Counted from the stretch's first letter, positions 20,268 through 28,850 are shown. The stretch is DNA of 64,000 bases from Halorubellus salinus (GCF_020567525.1 NZ_JAJCVI010000005.1:248001-312000), one strand, 5' to 3'. The notes: generated by a model not told the origin, from the sequence alone. Numbers and translations: made by a program.

Positions 20268-20277
20268 CCCCCCCCCC
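20268..20277. repeat. Run of ten cytosines
   Basis: A C10 homopolymer eight bases after the uvrC stop codon. It is the longest single-base run I noticed in the window. Such a run is prone to length change or to sequencing error; no function is evident. Confidence 0.9.
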
Positions 20278-20317
20278 ACCAGAGAACAAGCCAGCTTGTC
20301 CTAAGTTAATCCTAGTG

Positions 20318-20325
20318 GTTTTATG
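20318..20325 (+). promoter_or_regulatory. TATA-like element for the second thioesterase
   Basis: GTTTTATG is placed 25-32 bases before the ATG at 20350, just after an AT-rich segment. It supports that start instead of the in-frame ATG at 20323, which overlaps the element. Confidence 0.6.
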
Positions 20326-20349
20326 CGTTCGCGGTGGTCGGGTACGCGT

Positions 20350-20844
20350 ATGTACGACCACGACTCAGACACCGCCAGTCTCGCCGAGTCCTACACCGAG
20401 CTGTCCGAGATACTGATGCCCGACGACACGAACAACCTCGGGCGCGCGCTCGGCGGCGCCATCCTCCACTGGATGGACATCGCCGCCGCCGTCGCCGGCC
20501 GCCGGTTCGCGCGCGAACAGGTCGTCACCGCCGCGATGGACCACGTCGACTTCCGCGCCGCCATCGACCTCGGCGACATCGTCACCGTCCAGGCGTACGT
20601 GTTCGCGACCGGCGACACCAGCATGGACGTCAAGGTCGACGTCCACAGCGAACGCCCCGAGACCGGCGACTACGAGGCGACGGCGACGTCGTTCTTCACG
20701 ATGGTCGCCGTCGACGACGACGGCACCAGCGCCCCCGTCCCGCACCTCGAATGCCCGACCGAAGCCGAGGTCGCACTCCGCGAGACAGCGCTCGACCGCC
20801 GGCGGGAACGCCGCCGAGACCTCCTCGACGCCTCCACCGCGTAG
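20350..20844 (+). CDS. Acyl-CoA thioesterase, hotdog fold (second copy)
   Basis: A 164-residue hotdog thioesterase. The active-site region reads LMPDDTNNLGRALGGAILHW (about 23-42), with Asn and Asp ahead of the long helix, then HVDFRAAIDLGDIVTVQAYV and the strand SFFTMVAVDDDG. It belongs to the same superfamily as the gene at 327-764 but the two are distant. The C-terminal 30 residues form a charged helix. It follows uvrC with a TATA-like element of its own, so it is probably transcribed alone. Confidence 0.85.
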   Translation: MYDHDSDTASLAESYTELSEILMPDDTNNLGRALGGAILHWMDIAAAVAGRRFAREQVVTAAMDHVDFRAAIDLGDIVTVQAYVFATGDTSMDVKVDVHSERPETGDYEATATSFFTMVAVDDDGTSAPVPHLECPTEAEVALRETALDRRRERRRDLLDASTA

Positions 20845-20977
20845 GGCACGCCGCCCGCGACGATTACTCGGAGAAATACCGCGCTGAGCCCGACAACGCG
20901 CCGAAACTCGCCAGCGGTTGGGTCGCTCGACGGACGCCACAGGCCTCGAGACCCCAGCCAGCGGGAGATGGCACCAA

Positions 20978-20988
20978 CTTTTATGATG
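20978..20988 (+). promoter_or_regulatory. TATA-like element before a 50-residue gene
   Basis: CTTTTATGATG starts an unusually AT-rich stretch, 32-42 bases before the ATG at 21020. It suggests a short-leader transcript for the small gene that follows. Confidence 0.4.
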
Positions 20989-21019
20989 TTACACACTGCA
21001 TGTCACACACGTTCCTTGT

Positions 21020-21172
21020 ATGAGCCACAAAAATGACCCAGCCGGGGTACGTGGACGAGGCGACGACCGTGCGAACCGAGGGCCGCTTCGCGCGCTCGTC
21101 GACCGGTTGCGCCGCCACGACCGCGAATGGGCCGACCGCTACGTCCGGATGCGGTTCGACGCCGGCCGCTGA
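21020..21172 (+). CDS. Small basic protein, 50 residues, unknown
   Basis: A short frame: MSHKNDPAGVRGRGDD..., ending in RRHDREWADRYVRMRFDAGR. The C-terminal half would form one amphipathic helix rich in Arg and aromatic residues, and the whole is basic, unlike most proteins here. Support comes from the AT-rich TATA-like element upstream and from the absence of any better gene in this stretch. I do not recognise a family, so it is a candidate, not a firm call. Confidence 0.4.
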   Translation: MSHKNDPAGVRGRGDDRANRGPLRALVDRLRRHDREWADRYVRMRFDAGR

Positions 21173-21285
21173 CGGGCACCTGAAGTCACGCAACGCCGAT
21201 AGAACGAGTCCACTTTCACCACCGCTCGCCCGCGACCGACCAGCGACGCGTCACTCGACCGGATCGCCCGCGGCCGCGCAGCGAG

Positions 21286-21720
21286 TTACTCGTCGAGTCG
21301 CACCGACAGCACGGGCGCGGCAGACTGCCTGACGACCTTCTCCGTGACGCTCCCGATGAGGTAGTGGTCGAGACCCGTCCGGCCGTGGGTCCCCATGACG
21401 ACGACGTCGACGTCCGCGTCGTCGACGTACGCGACGATCTCCTCGTGGGGGACGCCCTCGCGGAGGACGCGATGCACGTCGACGTCGTCACCGAGCGCGT
21501 CGACGGTCGCGTCGATGGCGGCCTCCGCGCGGTTCCGCTGCTCCTCGTCCCACGCCTCCGGCGCGATACCGCTCGTCGGGCTCTCGAAGCGGTTCCGCGA
21601 GTCCGCGACCGACAGCACGTGCACGGTCGCGTCGTACGTGCTCGCGAGCTCGGCGGCGTGCGTCGTCGCCGCCGTCGTCCCCTCGCTGCCGTCCGTCGGC
21701 AGCAGGATGTCGTCGTACAT
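21286..21720 (-). CDS. Universal stress protein, UspA family
   Basis: A 144-residue Rossmann-like protein. It begins MYDDILLPTDGSEGTTAATT, has the central DATVHVLSVADSR strand, and ends with the ATP-binding loop VVMGTHGRTGLDHYLIGSVT, where G-x2-G-x9-G-S/T is satisfied. It is therefore of the ATP-binding kind. Its ATG overlaps the stop of the TauE-like exporter by one base, so the two are translationally coupled; Usp domains often regulate transporters, and the pairing suggests that here. Confidence 0.92.
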   Translation of the reverse strand: MYDDILLPTDGSEGTTAATTHAAELASTYDATVHVLSVADSRNRFESPTSGIAPEAWDEEQRNRAEAAIDATVDALGDDVDVHRVLREGVPHEEIVAYVDDADVDVVVMGTHGRTGLDHYLIGSVTEKVVRQSAAPVLSVRLDE

Positions 21721-22877
21721 CAGAACCCACCCGTCGCCATCCCGAACAGGGCGAGCGAGATGAGCGCGAACAGCCCAGCGACGCCCTTCTTGATGGTGCT
21801 CGTCTCGAGTGCGTTCGAGACGTACGGTGCGATCTGGCCGCCCGTCACCGTCGCCGGCACCGTGAACACGACCATGTTCCACGGCGTCGACGCGAGACTC
21901 AGCGAGTGCACGGTACCCTTCAGGCTCGGGAACAGGTCAACGAGGATGCCGCCACCGAAGACGTGCACGAGCGACGCGAGGATGGCGGTCGTCGCGACGA
22001 CGATGTGGTTCGTGCCGATGGCGACCCGCACCGGGACCTTCGTGCCGAGCATCGAGACGATACCGAGCTCGCCCGACCCGAAGCCGGCGAGGCCCTGGAA
22101 CGTCCCGCCGACGCTGTAGTTCGCGAACCGACGCAGGTAGCCGCCGCGCGTGTACCGGTAGTCGTCGCCCTCGCGGTCGACGCGCGTCACCGTGCCGTCG
22201 GCGTCAGTACGGACGCCCGCCGGCCCGAGCTTGTCGTCGTCGTCCGGCAGGTCGCGGTCCGCGATTCCGCCGTCCGCAGCCGCGGTCGCGTCCGCATCGG
22301 CGTCGTCCTCACCGGGTTCCTCGTGGTCGAGGTCCGCGCGCATCAGGAGGTACGCGGCCGCCGTGAGCGCGATACCGAGCAGGAGGTGGAACACCCACGC
22401 CGGAATGAGGAACGAGATGACGGCGCCAGCGACGACGAACGGGACGCTCCCCGCGACGATCGTGAGCGCGAGCTTCCGGTCGACGAGCCCGTACTGGATG
22501 AACGCGACGCTCGAACTGGAGAGCCCGAACGCCTCGCTGATGAGGCCGACCTTCACGAGCGTCGTCGGGTCGAGCGCGACCGCCGCCCACATGCTCGGGT
22601 CGAGGCTCCCGGACTCGAAGATGGGGAACAGGAAGATGAAGAACGGCACGAACAGCGCGCTCCCGCTGATACCGACGGTGTTCACGATGGTGGCGCCCGT
22701 GAGGAAGATGGGGAACAGCCACCAGTACTGGAGCCAGTAACTCGTCCCGCTCGCACCATCCGTGGGCGCGAACAGGAGGACGCTCGCGACGAACAACACC
22801 GGCGCGGTGAACACGAACAGGTGCTGGTACTTGAGGAAGTTCTTCTGGACGCGACTGGTCGTCGACGGTGAACTCAT
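21720..22877 (-). CDS. TauE/SafE-family membrane exporter
   Basis: A 385-residue membrane protein of the sulfite/organosulfonate exporter family, with about eight helices in two halves. The first half holds GISGSALFVPFFIFLFP and LISEAFGLSSSS; the second half holds GGTFQGLAGFGSGELGIV and RVAIGTNHIVVATTAIL. Between them lies a cytoplasmic loop of about 70 residues that is very acidic (EEPGEDDADADATAAADGG). It is followed, with a one-base overlap, by the UspA gene. Substrate is not decided; anions such as sulfite or sulfonates are usual for the family. Confidence 0.88.
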   Translation of the reverse strand: MSSPSTTSRVQKNFLKYQHLFVFTAPVLFVASVLLFAPTDGASGTSYWLQYWWLFPIFLTGATIVNTVGISGSALFVPFFIFLFPIFESGSLDPSMWAAVALDPTTLVKVGLISEAFGLSSSSVAFIQYGLVDRKLALTIVAGSVPFVVAGAVISFLIPAWVFHLLLGIALTAAAYLLMRADLDHEEPGEDDADADATAAADGGIADRDLPDDDDKLGPAGVRTDADGTVTRVDREGDDYRYTRGGYLRRFANYSVGGTFQGLAGFGSGELGIVSMLGTKVPVRVAIGTNHIVVATTAILASLVHVFGGGILVDLFPSLKGTVHSLSLASTPWNMVVFTVPATVTGGQIAPYVSNALETSTIKKGVAGLFALISLALFGMATGGF

Positions 22878-23243
22878 CGATGTCAGGCCTCCGTTCGTGC
22901 CGCGGACAGCGGTCGCACTGTCGCGTCGACGATGGCGGTTGCTGGACGGTCGAGGTCGGTTTCAGGAGAGCGAGCGGGTCGACGGGCGACGCGAGTGCGA
23001 CGACGGCGGGGCATTCTAGGAGATCCCCCCGGGTGGTTCGCTGTGGAGCAGTTGCGGCGCTGGCTCGTCGCGGGTCGCGAAACGGGTCATGGTGAGCGTG
23101 GCCTAACGAGGATTCGAATAAAAGCCTTGAGGTTCGAGAGCGGCTTGCCACGTCGCCACACGCGAACGGTGCCGGTAGGCGGCCCGTGCGGCGGCAGCCG
23201 CGACCCACGGCGCTTTTGCGTGCGCGGCGACTACGAGCGTTCC
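22878..23243. other. Intergenic stretch between the exporter and larE
   Basis: About 366 bases between divergent genes. It contains a CCCCCCGGG stretch near 23026, and an AATAAAAG element at 23118-23125 that is too far (about 120 bases) from larE to be its obvious TATA box. A closer GCTTTTGCG lies about 30 bases before the larE ATG. Frames spanning this region are arginine-rich and look non-coding. I see no gene. Confidence 0.5.
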
Positions 23244-24134
23244 ATGACCGACATCGGGGCGAAGGTCGAGGCGATGCGCGCGGACCTCGCGGAGCGCGAC
23301 GGCGTCCTCGTCGCGTTCAGCGGCGGCGTGGATTCGAGCGTGGTCGCGGCCGTCGCCCACGACGCCCTCGGCGACGACGCGGTCGCGTGCACCGCCAAGA
23401 GCGAGACGTTGCCCGACGCCGAACTCGACGACGCCGCCCGGGTCGCCGACGAGATCGGTATCGAGCACGACGTCGTCGAGTTCAGCGAACTCGACTCGCC
23501 GGACTTCGTCGCGAACGACGGCGACCGCTGCTATCACTGCCGGACGATGCGCCTCGGCCGGATGTTCGACCGCGCCAGGGAACGCGGCATCGACGTGGTC
23601 TGCGACGGGACGAACGCGAGCGACGCGGACGGCGGGCATCGGCCCGGCCTGCAGGCCGTCGACGAACTGGACGCGTACTCGCCGCTCCTCGAACACGGCT
23701 TCACGAAGGACGACGTCCGCGCGGCCGCCGACGAGTACGGGCTCTCCGTCGCGGACAAACCGTCGATGGCGTGCCTGTCCTCGCGTATCCCCACCGGTAT
23801 CGAGGTGACGGAGGAGCGTCTGAGTCGCGTCGAGAAGGCGGAGGCGGCGCTGCGCGAGTGGGGGTTCTCGCAGTTCCGCGTCCGCGACCACGACGGCCTC
23901 GCACGCATCGAGGTCACCCCGGACGAACTCGACGTCGCGCTCGACCGCGACTTCGCCGAAGCCGTCCGCGAGCACCTTTCGGACCTCGGCTTCGAGCACG
24001 TCACGCTCGACCTCCACGGTTACCGCACCGGGAGCGTCAGCCCCGAAGGCGACGGCGACGGCACTCCGAGCGAGGCGGACGACGCCGACGAACCCGTGGT
24101 CGCGAACGTCTTCGAGCAGGAGTACCCGGGATAG
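23244..24134 (+). CDS. larE: LarE: ATP-dependent sacrificial sulfur transferase
   Basis: Part of the pathway that builds the nickel-pincer nucleotide cofactor. The PP-loop SGGVDSS is at 26-32, so it adenylates its substrate. A single cysteine in MACLSSRIPTG (Cys177) matches the position of the sacrificial cysteine in the Lactobacillus enzyme, which gives up its sulfur and becomes dehydroalanine. A CYHC pair at 96-99 is also conserved in the family. The C-terminal 30 residues are an acidic tail. The partners larB and larC are not in this window. Confidence 0.9.
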   Translation: MTDIGAKVEAMRADLAERDGVLVAFSGGVDSSVVAAVAHDALGDDAVACTAKSETLPDAELDDAARVADEIGIEHDVVEFSELDSPDFVANDGDRCYHCRTMRLGRMFDRARERGIDVVCDGTNASDADGGHRPGLQAVDELDAYSPLLEHGFTKDDVRAAADEYGLSVADKPSMACLSSRIPTGIEVTEERLSRVEKAEAALREWGFSQFRVRDHDGLARIEVTPDELDVALDRDFAEAVREHLSDLGFEHVTLDLHGYRTGSVSPEGDGDGTPSEADDADEPVVANVFEQEYPG

Positions 24135-24139
24135 CGAGT

Positions 24140-24451
24140 CTACTCCGTTGTCGGGACTTTCTCGTCGAGGACCGCCAAGAGCAGCGTTTTCCCCTGCCAC
24201 TCCTCGGTCCCGATATTGATGCCACCGTCCGTCTGGACGAAGTTCTGAACCTCCTTCTTCTTCTGTCCGTCGTAATGCGTGGTCTTGAGTTGCCCTCCCT
24301 CGGCGAAGTGCGCGAACACGACCGCGTGGTTGTGATACTCGGTCCAGTCCGTGACTTTCACCCAGCCTGCGGATGAGACCGTCTCCAGCGAGGTTTCGAG
24401 AACGTCGGCCTCTATCTCACCCTGGTACATCGGAGTCAGGTCGTGTCCCAT
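24140..24451 (-). CDS. Uncharacterised 103-residue protein
   Basis: A small protein, MGHDLTPMYQGEIEADVLET, with a mix of strands (WVKVTDWTEYHNHAVVFAHF, LKTTHYDGQKKKEVQNFVQ) and a Gly/Trp turn. It is less acidic than most neighbours, and the intergenic DNA above its start is AT-rich with a TATA-like AATTTTATC about 30 bases before the ATG. It ends five bases from the larE stop on the other strand. I do not recognise the family; recent transfer is possible from its composition. Confidence 0.65.
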   Translation of the reverse strand: MGHDLTPMYQGEIEADVLETSLETVSSAGWVKVTDWTEYHNHAVVFAHFAEGGQLKTTHYDGQKKKEVQNFVQTDGGINIGTEEWQGKTLLLAVLDEKVPTTE

Positions 24452-24620
24452 GCGAACCCGATAGATTACGGATAATTGATAAAATTTGGCACGGGGCGTC
24501 GTGTCTCTCGGAGGATTCCGAGTGGATGACCCGCTCTGGAAGAATCGACGGGGACGTCTTCGCGGACGAGTTCTCAGAACGTTCAGTGACGACGTCGATT
24601 CGCGGAGCCCTCAGACTGTC

Positions 24621-26042
24621 TCAGCGCCCCGTCCACCGCAGGAGCGCGAGCGTCCCCTCGAAGAGGACGATCATCGACACCGCGATGATGAACGGCGCCA
24701 TCCCCGTCGGGTCCGGCGCGAACAGGAACGCGATCCCACCGAACGCCCCCCAGAAGAGGAGGCGCCGGGATTCGAGCCACTGGCGGGACGTGACGCCCAT
24801 CATGATGGCGAGCATCACGAACAGCGGAATCTGGAAGACGACCGCCTGCAGTCCCATGAGCGCGACGATGAGGTTGAACGTCGACTGGAGGCCGTACGCG
24901 ATGACCGCGTTCCCCTCGGTGTAGTAGTCGAAGTACTCGAAGAGGCCGGGGAGGACCGCGAAGTACGCGAACGCCATTCCCGCGACGGCGAGGACGAGAC
25001 TCGTCGGGACTGCCGCGAGGTAGTACCGGCGCTCCTGCGGGTAGAGTCCGGGTCGCATGAAGAGGTACGACTGGTAGACGAGGACGGGGAGTGCGATGAG
25101 GACGCCCGCGAGGCTCGCGACCTTGATCTTCGTGAAGATGAACTCCAGGGGCGCGTAGAGGTGCGGGCGCGCCGCGTCCTCGCCCGCCGGCAGGATGTCC
25201 GTCCACATCTCCATGACGAGGATGTCCGAGTAGAGGTACATCAGGATGGTCGCGACGGCGCCCGCGAACACGACCGCGGCGAGCCGCAGCATCATCTCCT
25301 CGATGTGGTCGGCGAGCGGCATCTCCTCGTCGTCGGGCGGCCCCTCGAACAGCTCCTCGTCGTCCTCGATGGTCCTGCCGCCCCCGCCCGCCCCAGTCCC
25401 GGTGCCCGTTCCGGTCGCGCCGGCGCCCGCCGGCGTCGCCTCACCGGGTTTCGGTGCGCCGGCAGCGTGCCCGACCGGGACGTCCGAGCCGCCGTTCGCG
25501 TCGAGCTTGTCCGGGTGCTCGGGCCGATGCTTCTCCGGGGCGTCCTCCGGGCGCTCGAATCCGGCCTCGACGCCGCGGTTCGGCACCTTCTCCTCGTCCG
25601 CGACCACGCCGTCGTCCGGCCTCGCCATCTCCTCGCCCTCCTCGGGGACGTCGACGTGCCGCGTCCGCGGTTCGACTCGCTCCAGCCCGCCCGAGTCCTC
25701 GTCGTCGTCTACCTTCTCCAGCCCACCCGAATCGTCGTCGTCTACCTTCTCCAGCCCACCCGAATCGTCATCCGGCGTCTCCAGGTCGTCCGAGCCCGCG
25801 TCCGCGTCGGCGGGCGTCGGGTCTGGCGAGTCCTCGGCGGCGGCTTCGTCGTCACTTGAACCGTCCGCGTCCGGAGACTCCTCGCTGTCGGGAGACTCCT
25901 CCGCGTCCGGGGACTCCTCCGCGTCCGGGGACTCCTCGGCGTTCGTGGTCGAGTCGGTTGTGGCGTCGCTCGCGTCGTCGCCAGAACCGCCGACGGCGTC
26001 GTCCGGAGCGCCGTCGTCGTGGTCGTCCGACTCGTCCGGCAT
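24621..26042 (-). CDS. tatC: Twin-arginine translocase subunit TatC with acidic extension
   Basis: TatC is the receptor for twin-arginine signal peptides. The core (about 240-473) starts PLADHIEEMMLRLAAVVFAG, carries the six-helix layout and the FMRPGLYPQERRYY loop near the second transmembrane hairpin, where the conserved F-P-G-L-xx-E-R motif lies. Before it come about 235 residues without membrane segments, extremely rich in Asp/Glu/Ser/Pro, with the near-repeats ESPDAEESPDAEESP and DSGGLEKVDDDDSGGLEKV. Haloarchaeal TatC proteins often have extensions; this is a long one. It is divergent from the tandem tatC at 26153. Confidence 0.9.
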   Translation of the reverse strand: MPDESDDHDDGAPDDAVGGSGDDASDATTDSTTNAEESPDAEESPDAEESPDSEESPDADGSSDDEAAAEDSPDPTPADADAGSDDLETPDDDSGGLEKVDDDDSGGLEKVDDDEDSGGLERVEPRTRHVDVPEEGEEMARPDDGVVADEEKVPNRGVEAGFERPEDAPEKHRPEHPDKLDANGGSDVPVGHAAGAPKPGEATPAGAGATGTGTGTGAGGGGRTIEDDEELFEGPPDDEEMPLADHIEEMMLRLAAVVFAGAVATILMYLYSDILVMEMWTDILPAGEDAARPHLYAPLEFIFTKIKVASLAGVLIALPVLVYQSYLFMRPGLYPQERRYYLAAVPTSLVLAVAGMAFAYFAVLPGLFEYFDYYTEGNAVIAYGLQSTFNLIVALMGLQAVVFQIPLFVMLAIMMGVTSRQWLESRRLLFWGAFGGIAFLFAPDPTGMAPFIIAVSMIVLFEGTLALLRWTGR

Positions 26043-26152
26043 CTGTCGGAAGTAGACAGGTGCGGCGTTATAGGCCTTTTTCTCCGTCGCGCTCGCGAGC
26101 GAGCGGGGAGAAGAAGATTGATGTTTCCGAGGTAGGTAGCCTCCCGCAACTA

Positions 26153-28654
26153 ATGAGTTCGGTCATCAACGAGGACACCGCCCGGACCATCGACGCCGGG
26201 CGCGAGACGATCGGGGCACTCCTCCGCGCGGCCCAGAAGGAGCTCCAGAAGGTCTTCATCGTCTCTCTCGTCGGGCTGCTCGGGACGATCTGGGCGCTCC
26301 GGACGTTCCTCTGGAAGGCGCTGAAGGTCAACACCAAGCAGCGCATGCCCCCGGAGATCGCCGCGCAGGTCGACATCATCGCGCGGACGCCGTTCGACGT
26401 CATCCTCCTCCAGTTCAAGATCGGCGCCGTCGTCGGCATCCTGTTCGGGTTACCCGTGCTCCTGTACTACGCGAAGGAGCCGCTGAAGCGCCGCGGGTGG
26501 ACGCCCGAGGTCCCGGTGTCGCGAGCGCAACTCGCCGGGTTGAGCGTCCTGATGATCCTGTTGTTCGTCGGTGGCGTGGCGTACGCGTACATCGTGTTCT
26601 TCCCGTTCATGTTCGAGTTCCTCGCGCAGAACGCGATCAACGCGACGCTGAAACCGACGTGGGACATCACGATGTGGACGCAGTTCCTCTTCCTCCTCAC
26701 GCTCTCGTTCGGGCTCGCCGCCCAGTTGCCGCTCGTGATGTCGTCGCTGTCGTACGCGGAACTCGTGCCGTACGAGACGTGGCGCGACAAGTGGAAGTTC
26801 GCGGTCGTCGGTATCTTCGCGTTCGGCGCGGTCGCGAGCCCGCCGGACCCGCTCACGCAGGTGATGTGGTCCATCCCGCTGTGTACGCTGTACGCGGCGT
26901 CGCTCGCGCTCTCGAAGGTCGTCGTGAACCTGCGGCGGCGCGGCGAGGGTGCGGCGGAGGCCGACGGCCTGCTCCGGATGCGGATGCTGCAGTTCGGCGG
27001 GTTCTTCGCGGCGCTCCTCCTCGGGTCGGTGCTCGCGATCCGCGTCGGCGTGGTCGCGACCATCGACTCGGCGGTCGTCCCGGCGCTTCCCGGACTCGTT
27101 CAGCCCGCGAACCCGCTCGCGTCAGGTGGGCTCGCGCCGGAAGCGGGCTGGGTCGCGCAGGCACTCATCGCGTCGCAGATCGCACTCATCGTGTCGCTGC
27201 TCGTGCTGCTCGGGTACACGCTGAAGGTGCTGCGGAGTCCCGTCGTCCCGCGCGCCGGCGGTCGCGGCATGGATCCGGCGGACATCGACCTGGACGTCCT
27301 CGACGAGGCGGGCGTTCGCGCCGCCCCGCCCGAGGTGTTCGCGGAGATGACCGAGGACGAGGCGCTCTCGAAGGCGAGCACGGCGATGGACGCGGACGAT
27401 CCGGACAAGGCCCAGGCGATCCTCGACCGGTTCGACGAGATACAGGAACAGCAGGCTGCCGCGGAGGCGGCCGAGGCCGCAGGCGCTGGTGCGGCCGCTG
27501 GCGAGGCGGCGAGCGGGTCGAGTGACGGGCACGAGCTCGCGGCCGGCCCGCCGGGCGACACGCCCGTGACGGACGTCGACGCGATGAAAGGCAACGCGGA
27601 CGCGGCCGACGACGACGGGAACGTCCTCCAGTCGACCGCCGCCGGGATGATGGACCCGTTCACGGAGGAGGAGACGACCGAGGACGACATCGGCGGGTAC
27701 TACTACGACATCACGTTCGTGCTCCAGTCGCTCACGTCGAAGGTCTTCAGGTTGGTCGCGGTGTTCATGGCGACGCTCGCGGGCGTGTTCTTCTGGCTGT
27801 ACCGCGGCGGCCTCGGCGACATCAAGGAGCAGTTCCTCTCGCGGGTCCCGCCGGAGGTCCGCGGGGACCCGAACACGCTCCCGTTCGCGGAGAGCGTCGA
27901 GACCGCGAACGCGTTCGCGTCCGCGATGACGACGATGCCCGGCGGGCAAGCAGGGGCGACCGCGGGGCCGTCGAGTCCGACGACGATACTGGACGTGTTC
28001 CCGACCGCGGAACTGCTCGCGAACATGGGTGGCGTCGGTCAGATCGGGATCGTCGTCGCGCTCCATCCCGTCGAGCAACTCATCTTCGCGGTGAAGGCGA
28101 GTACCATCGTCGCAGCGGCGGTGACGCTCCCGCTCCTCGGGTACTACGCGTGGCCGGCGGTGAAGGAACGCGGGTTCGGCGGCGACGGGGACTCGTCGGC
28201 GTTCCTCCTCTGGGGTGGCGCCATCTTCGCCGGGTTCGCCGTCGGGAGCGCGCTCGGTTACCTCGTGTTCGCGCCCGCGATCGTCTCCTACCTCGTCGAG
28301 GACGCCATCCGCGCGAACATGGTCATCTCGTACCGCGTGAACTCGTTCATGTGGCTCATCGCGTTCATGACCGTCGGCATCGGCATCCTGCTCGACATCC
28401 CCGTGTCGATGGTGCTGTTCCACTACGCGGACATCGTGAGCTACGACGCGATGCAGCGCGCGTGGCGCGGCGTCATCCTCGCGCTGTTCGTCGGCGGTGC
28501 GTTCATCACGAGCAGTAGCGTGCTGTCGATGCTCCTGTTCGCGCTTCCGCTCTCGCTCGCGTACGCACTCGGCCTCCTCGTCCTGCGCGTCATGACGGCG
28601 CCCGGCCGCCTCCTCGGCGGCGGCGGAGGCGGGTCCGAAGCCGACGCGGTCTGA
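26153..28654 (+). CDS. tatC2: Tandem TatC protein (TatCt type)
   Basis: An 833-residue fusion of two TatC domains, a form known only from haloarchaea. The first half (about 1-370) begins after an amphipathic start (MSSVINEDTARTIDAGRETI) and includes PFMFEFLAQNAINATLKPTW and the ASPPDPLTQVMW loop. A linker of about 150 residues rich in Ala/Glu/Asp (EEQ-type helix, IQEQQAAAEAAEAAGAG) joins it to the second half, which starts YYYDITFVLQSLTSKVFRLV. About fourteen membrane helices in all. Start at ATG 26153; the much longer frame upstream is the antisense of the acidic TatC extension. Divergent with the single tatC. Confidence 0.92.
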   Translation: MSSVINEDTARTIDAGRETIGALLRAAQKELQKVFIVSLVGLLGTIWALRTFLWKALKVNTKQRMPPEIAAQVDIIARTPFDVILLQFKIGAVVGILFGLPVLLYYAKEPLKRRGWTPEVPVSRAQLAGLSVLMILLFVGGVAYAYIVFFPFMFEFLAQNAINATLKPTWDITMWTQFLFLLTLSFGLAAQLPLVMSSLSYAELVPYETWRDKWKFAVVGIFAFGAVASPPDPLTQVMWSIPLCTLYAASLALSKVVVNLRRRGEGAAEADGLLRMRMLQFGGFFAALLLGSVLAIRVGVVATIDSAVVPALPGLVQPANPLASGGLAPEAGWVAQALIASQIALIVSLLVLLGYTLKVLRSPVVPRAGGRGMDPADIDLDVLDEAGVRAAPPEVFAEMTEDEALSKASTAMDADDPDKAQAILDRFDEIQEQQAAAEAAEAAGAGAAAGEAASGSSDGHELAAGPPGDTPVTDVDAMKGNADAADDDGNVLQSTAAGMMDPFTEEETTEDDIGGYYYDITFVLQSLTSKVFRLVAVFMATLAGVFFWLYRGGLGDIKEQFLSRVPPEVRGDPNTLPFAESVETANAFASAMTTMPGGQAGATAGPSSPTTILDVFPTAELLANMGGVGQIGIVVALHPVEQLIFAVKASTIVAAAVTLPLLGYYAWPAVKERGFGGDGDSSAFLLWGGAIFAGFAVGSALGYLVFAPAIVSYLVEDAIRANMVISYRVNSFMWLIAFMTVGIGILLDIPVSMVLFHYADIVSYDAMQRAWRGVILALFVGGAFITSSSVLSMLLFALPLSLAYALGLLVLRVMTAPGRLLGGGGGGSEADAV

Positions 28655-28656
28655 AT

Positions 28657-28722
28657 CGGTACGCTCGGGGCAGAACTCGCGATCTGGACCGGTACGCTCG
28701 GGGCAGAACTCGCGATCTGGAC
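28657..28722. repeat. Tandem 33-base direct repeat after the tandem tatC
   Basis: Two identical 33-base copies head to tail (28657-28689 and 28690-28722), immediately after the tatC stop at 28652-28654. Each contains CGGTACGCTCGGGGC and ends CGATCTGGAC. No frame through them is convincing. It could be a local duplication or a termination-related element. Confidence 0.97.
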
Positions 28723-28850
28723 CGGTGCGCGCCGTGGGAGTTGGTCTCACCTTCTACGGGGTTCCTGTTCTTGTCCGGCGCTTCGTTCGTCGGCGTCGTG
28801 GAGTGGTCCAGGGCTAGCTATTTCACGTCGTGTGGTGTGGTAGCAAACGT

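Noticed and set aside
21216-21491. Antisense frame rich in Thr and Ser over the UspA gene
   Set aside because: Lies wholly in the wrong frame of a clear UspA gene; composition is that of a shadow.
23104-23125. tRNA-like T-loop on the minus strand
   Set aside because: ATTCGAATCC resembles a T-loop but the bases around it do not form the five-pair stem, and no acceptor or anticodon arm was found.
25454-26152. A long upstream extension of the tandem tatC frame
   Set aside because: This part is antisense to the acidic TatC tail and reads as a low-complexity Arg/Pro/Ser chain. The protein starts at ATG 26153.
28657-28722. CRISPR array
   Set aside because: The tandem repeats here, at 30289 and at 54028 have no spacers and only two or three copies. 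No cas gene is present in the window.
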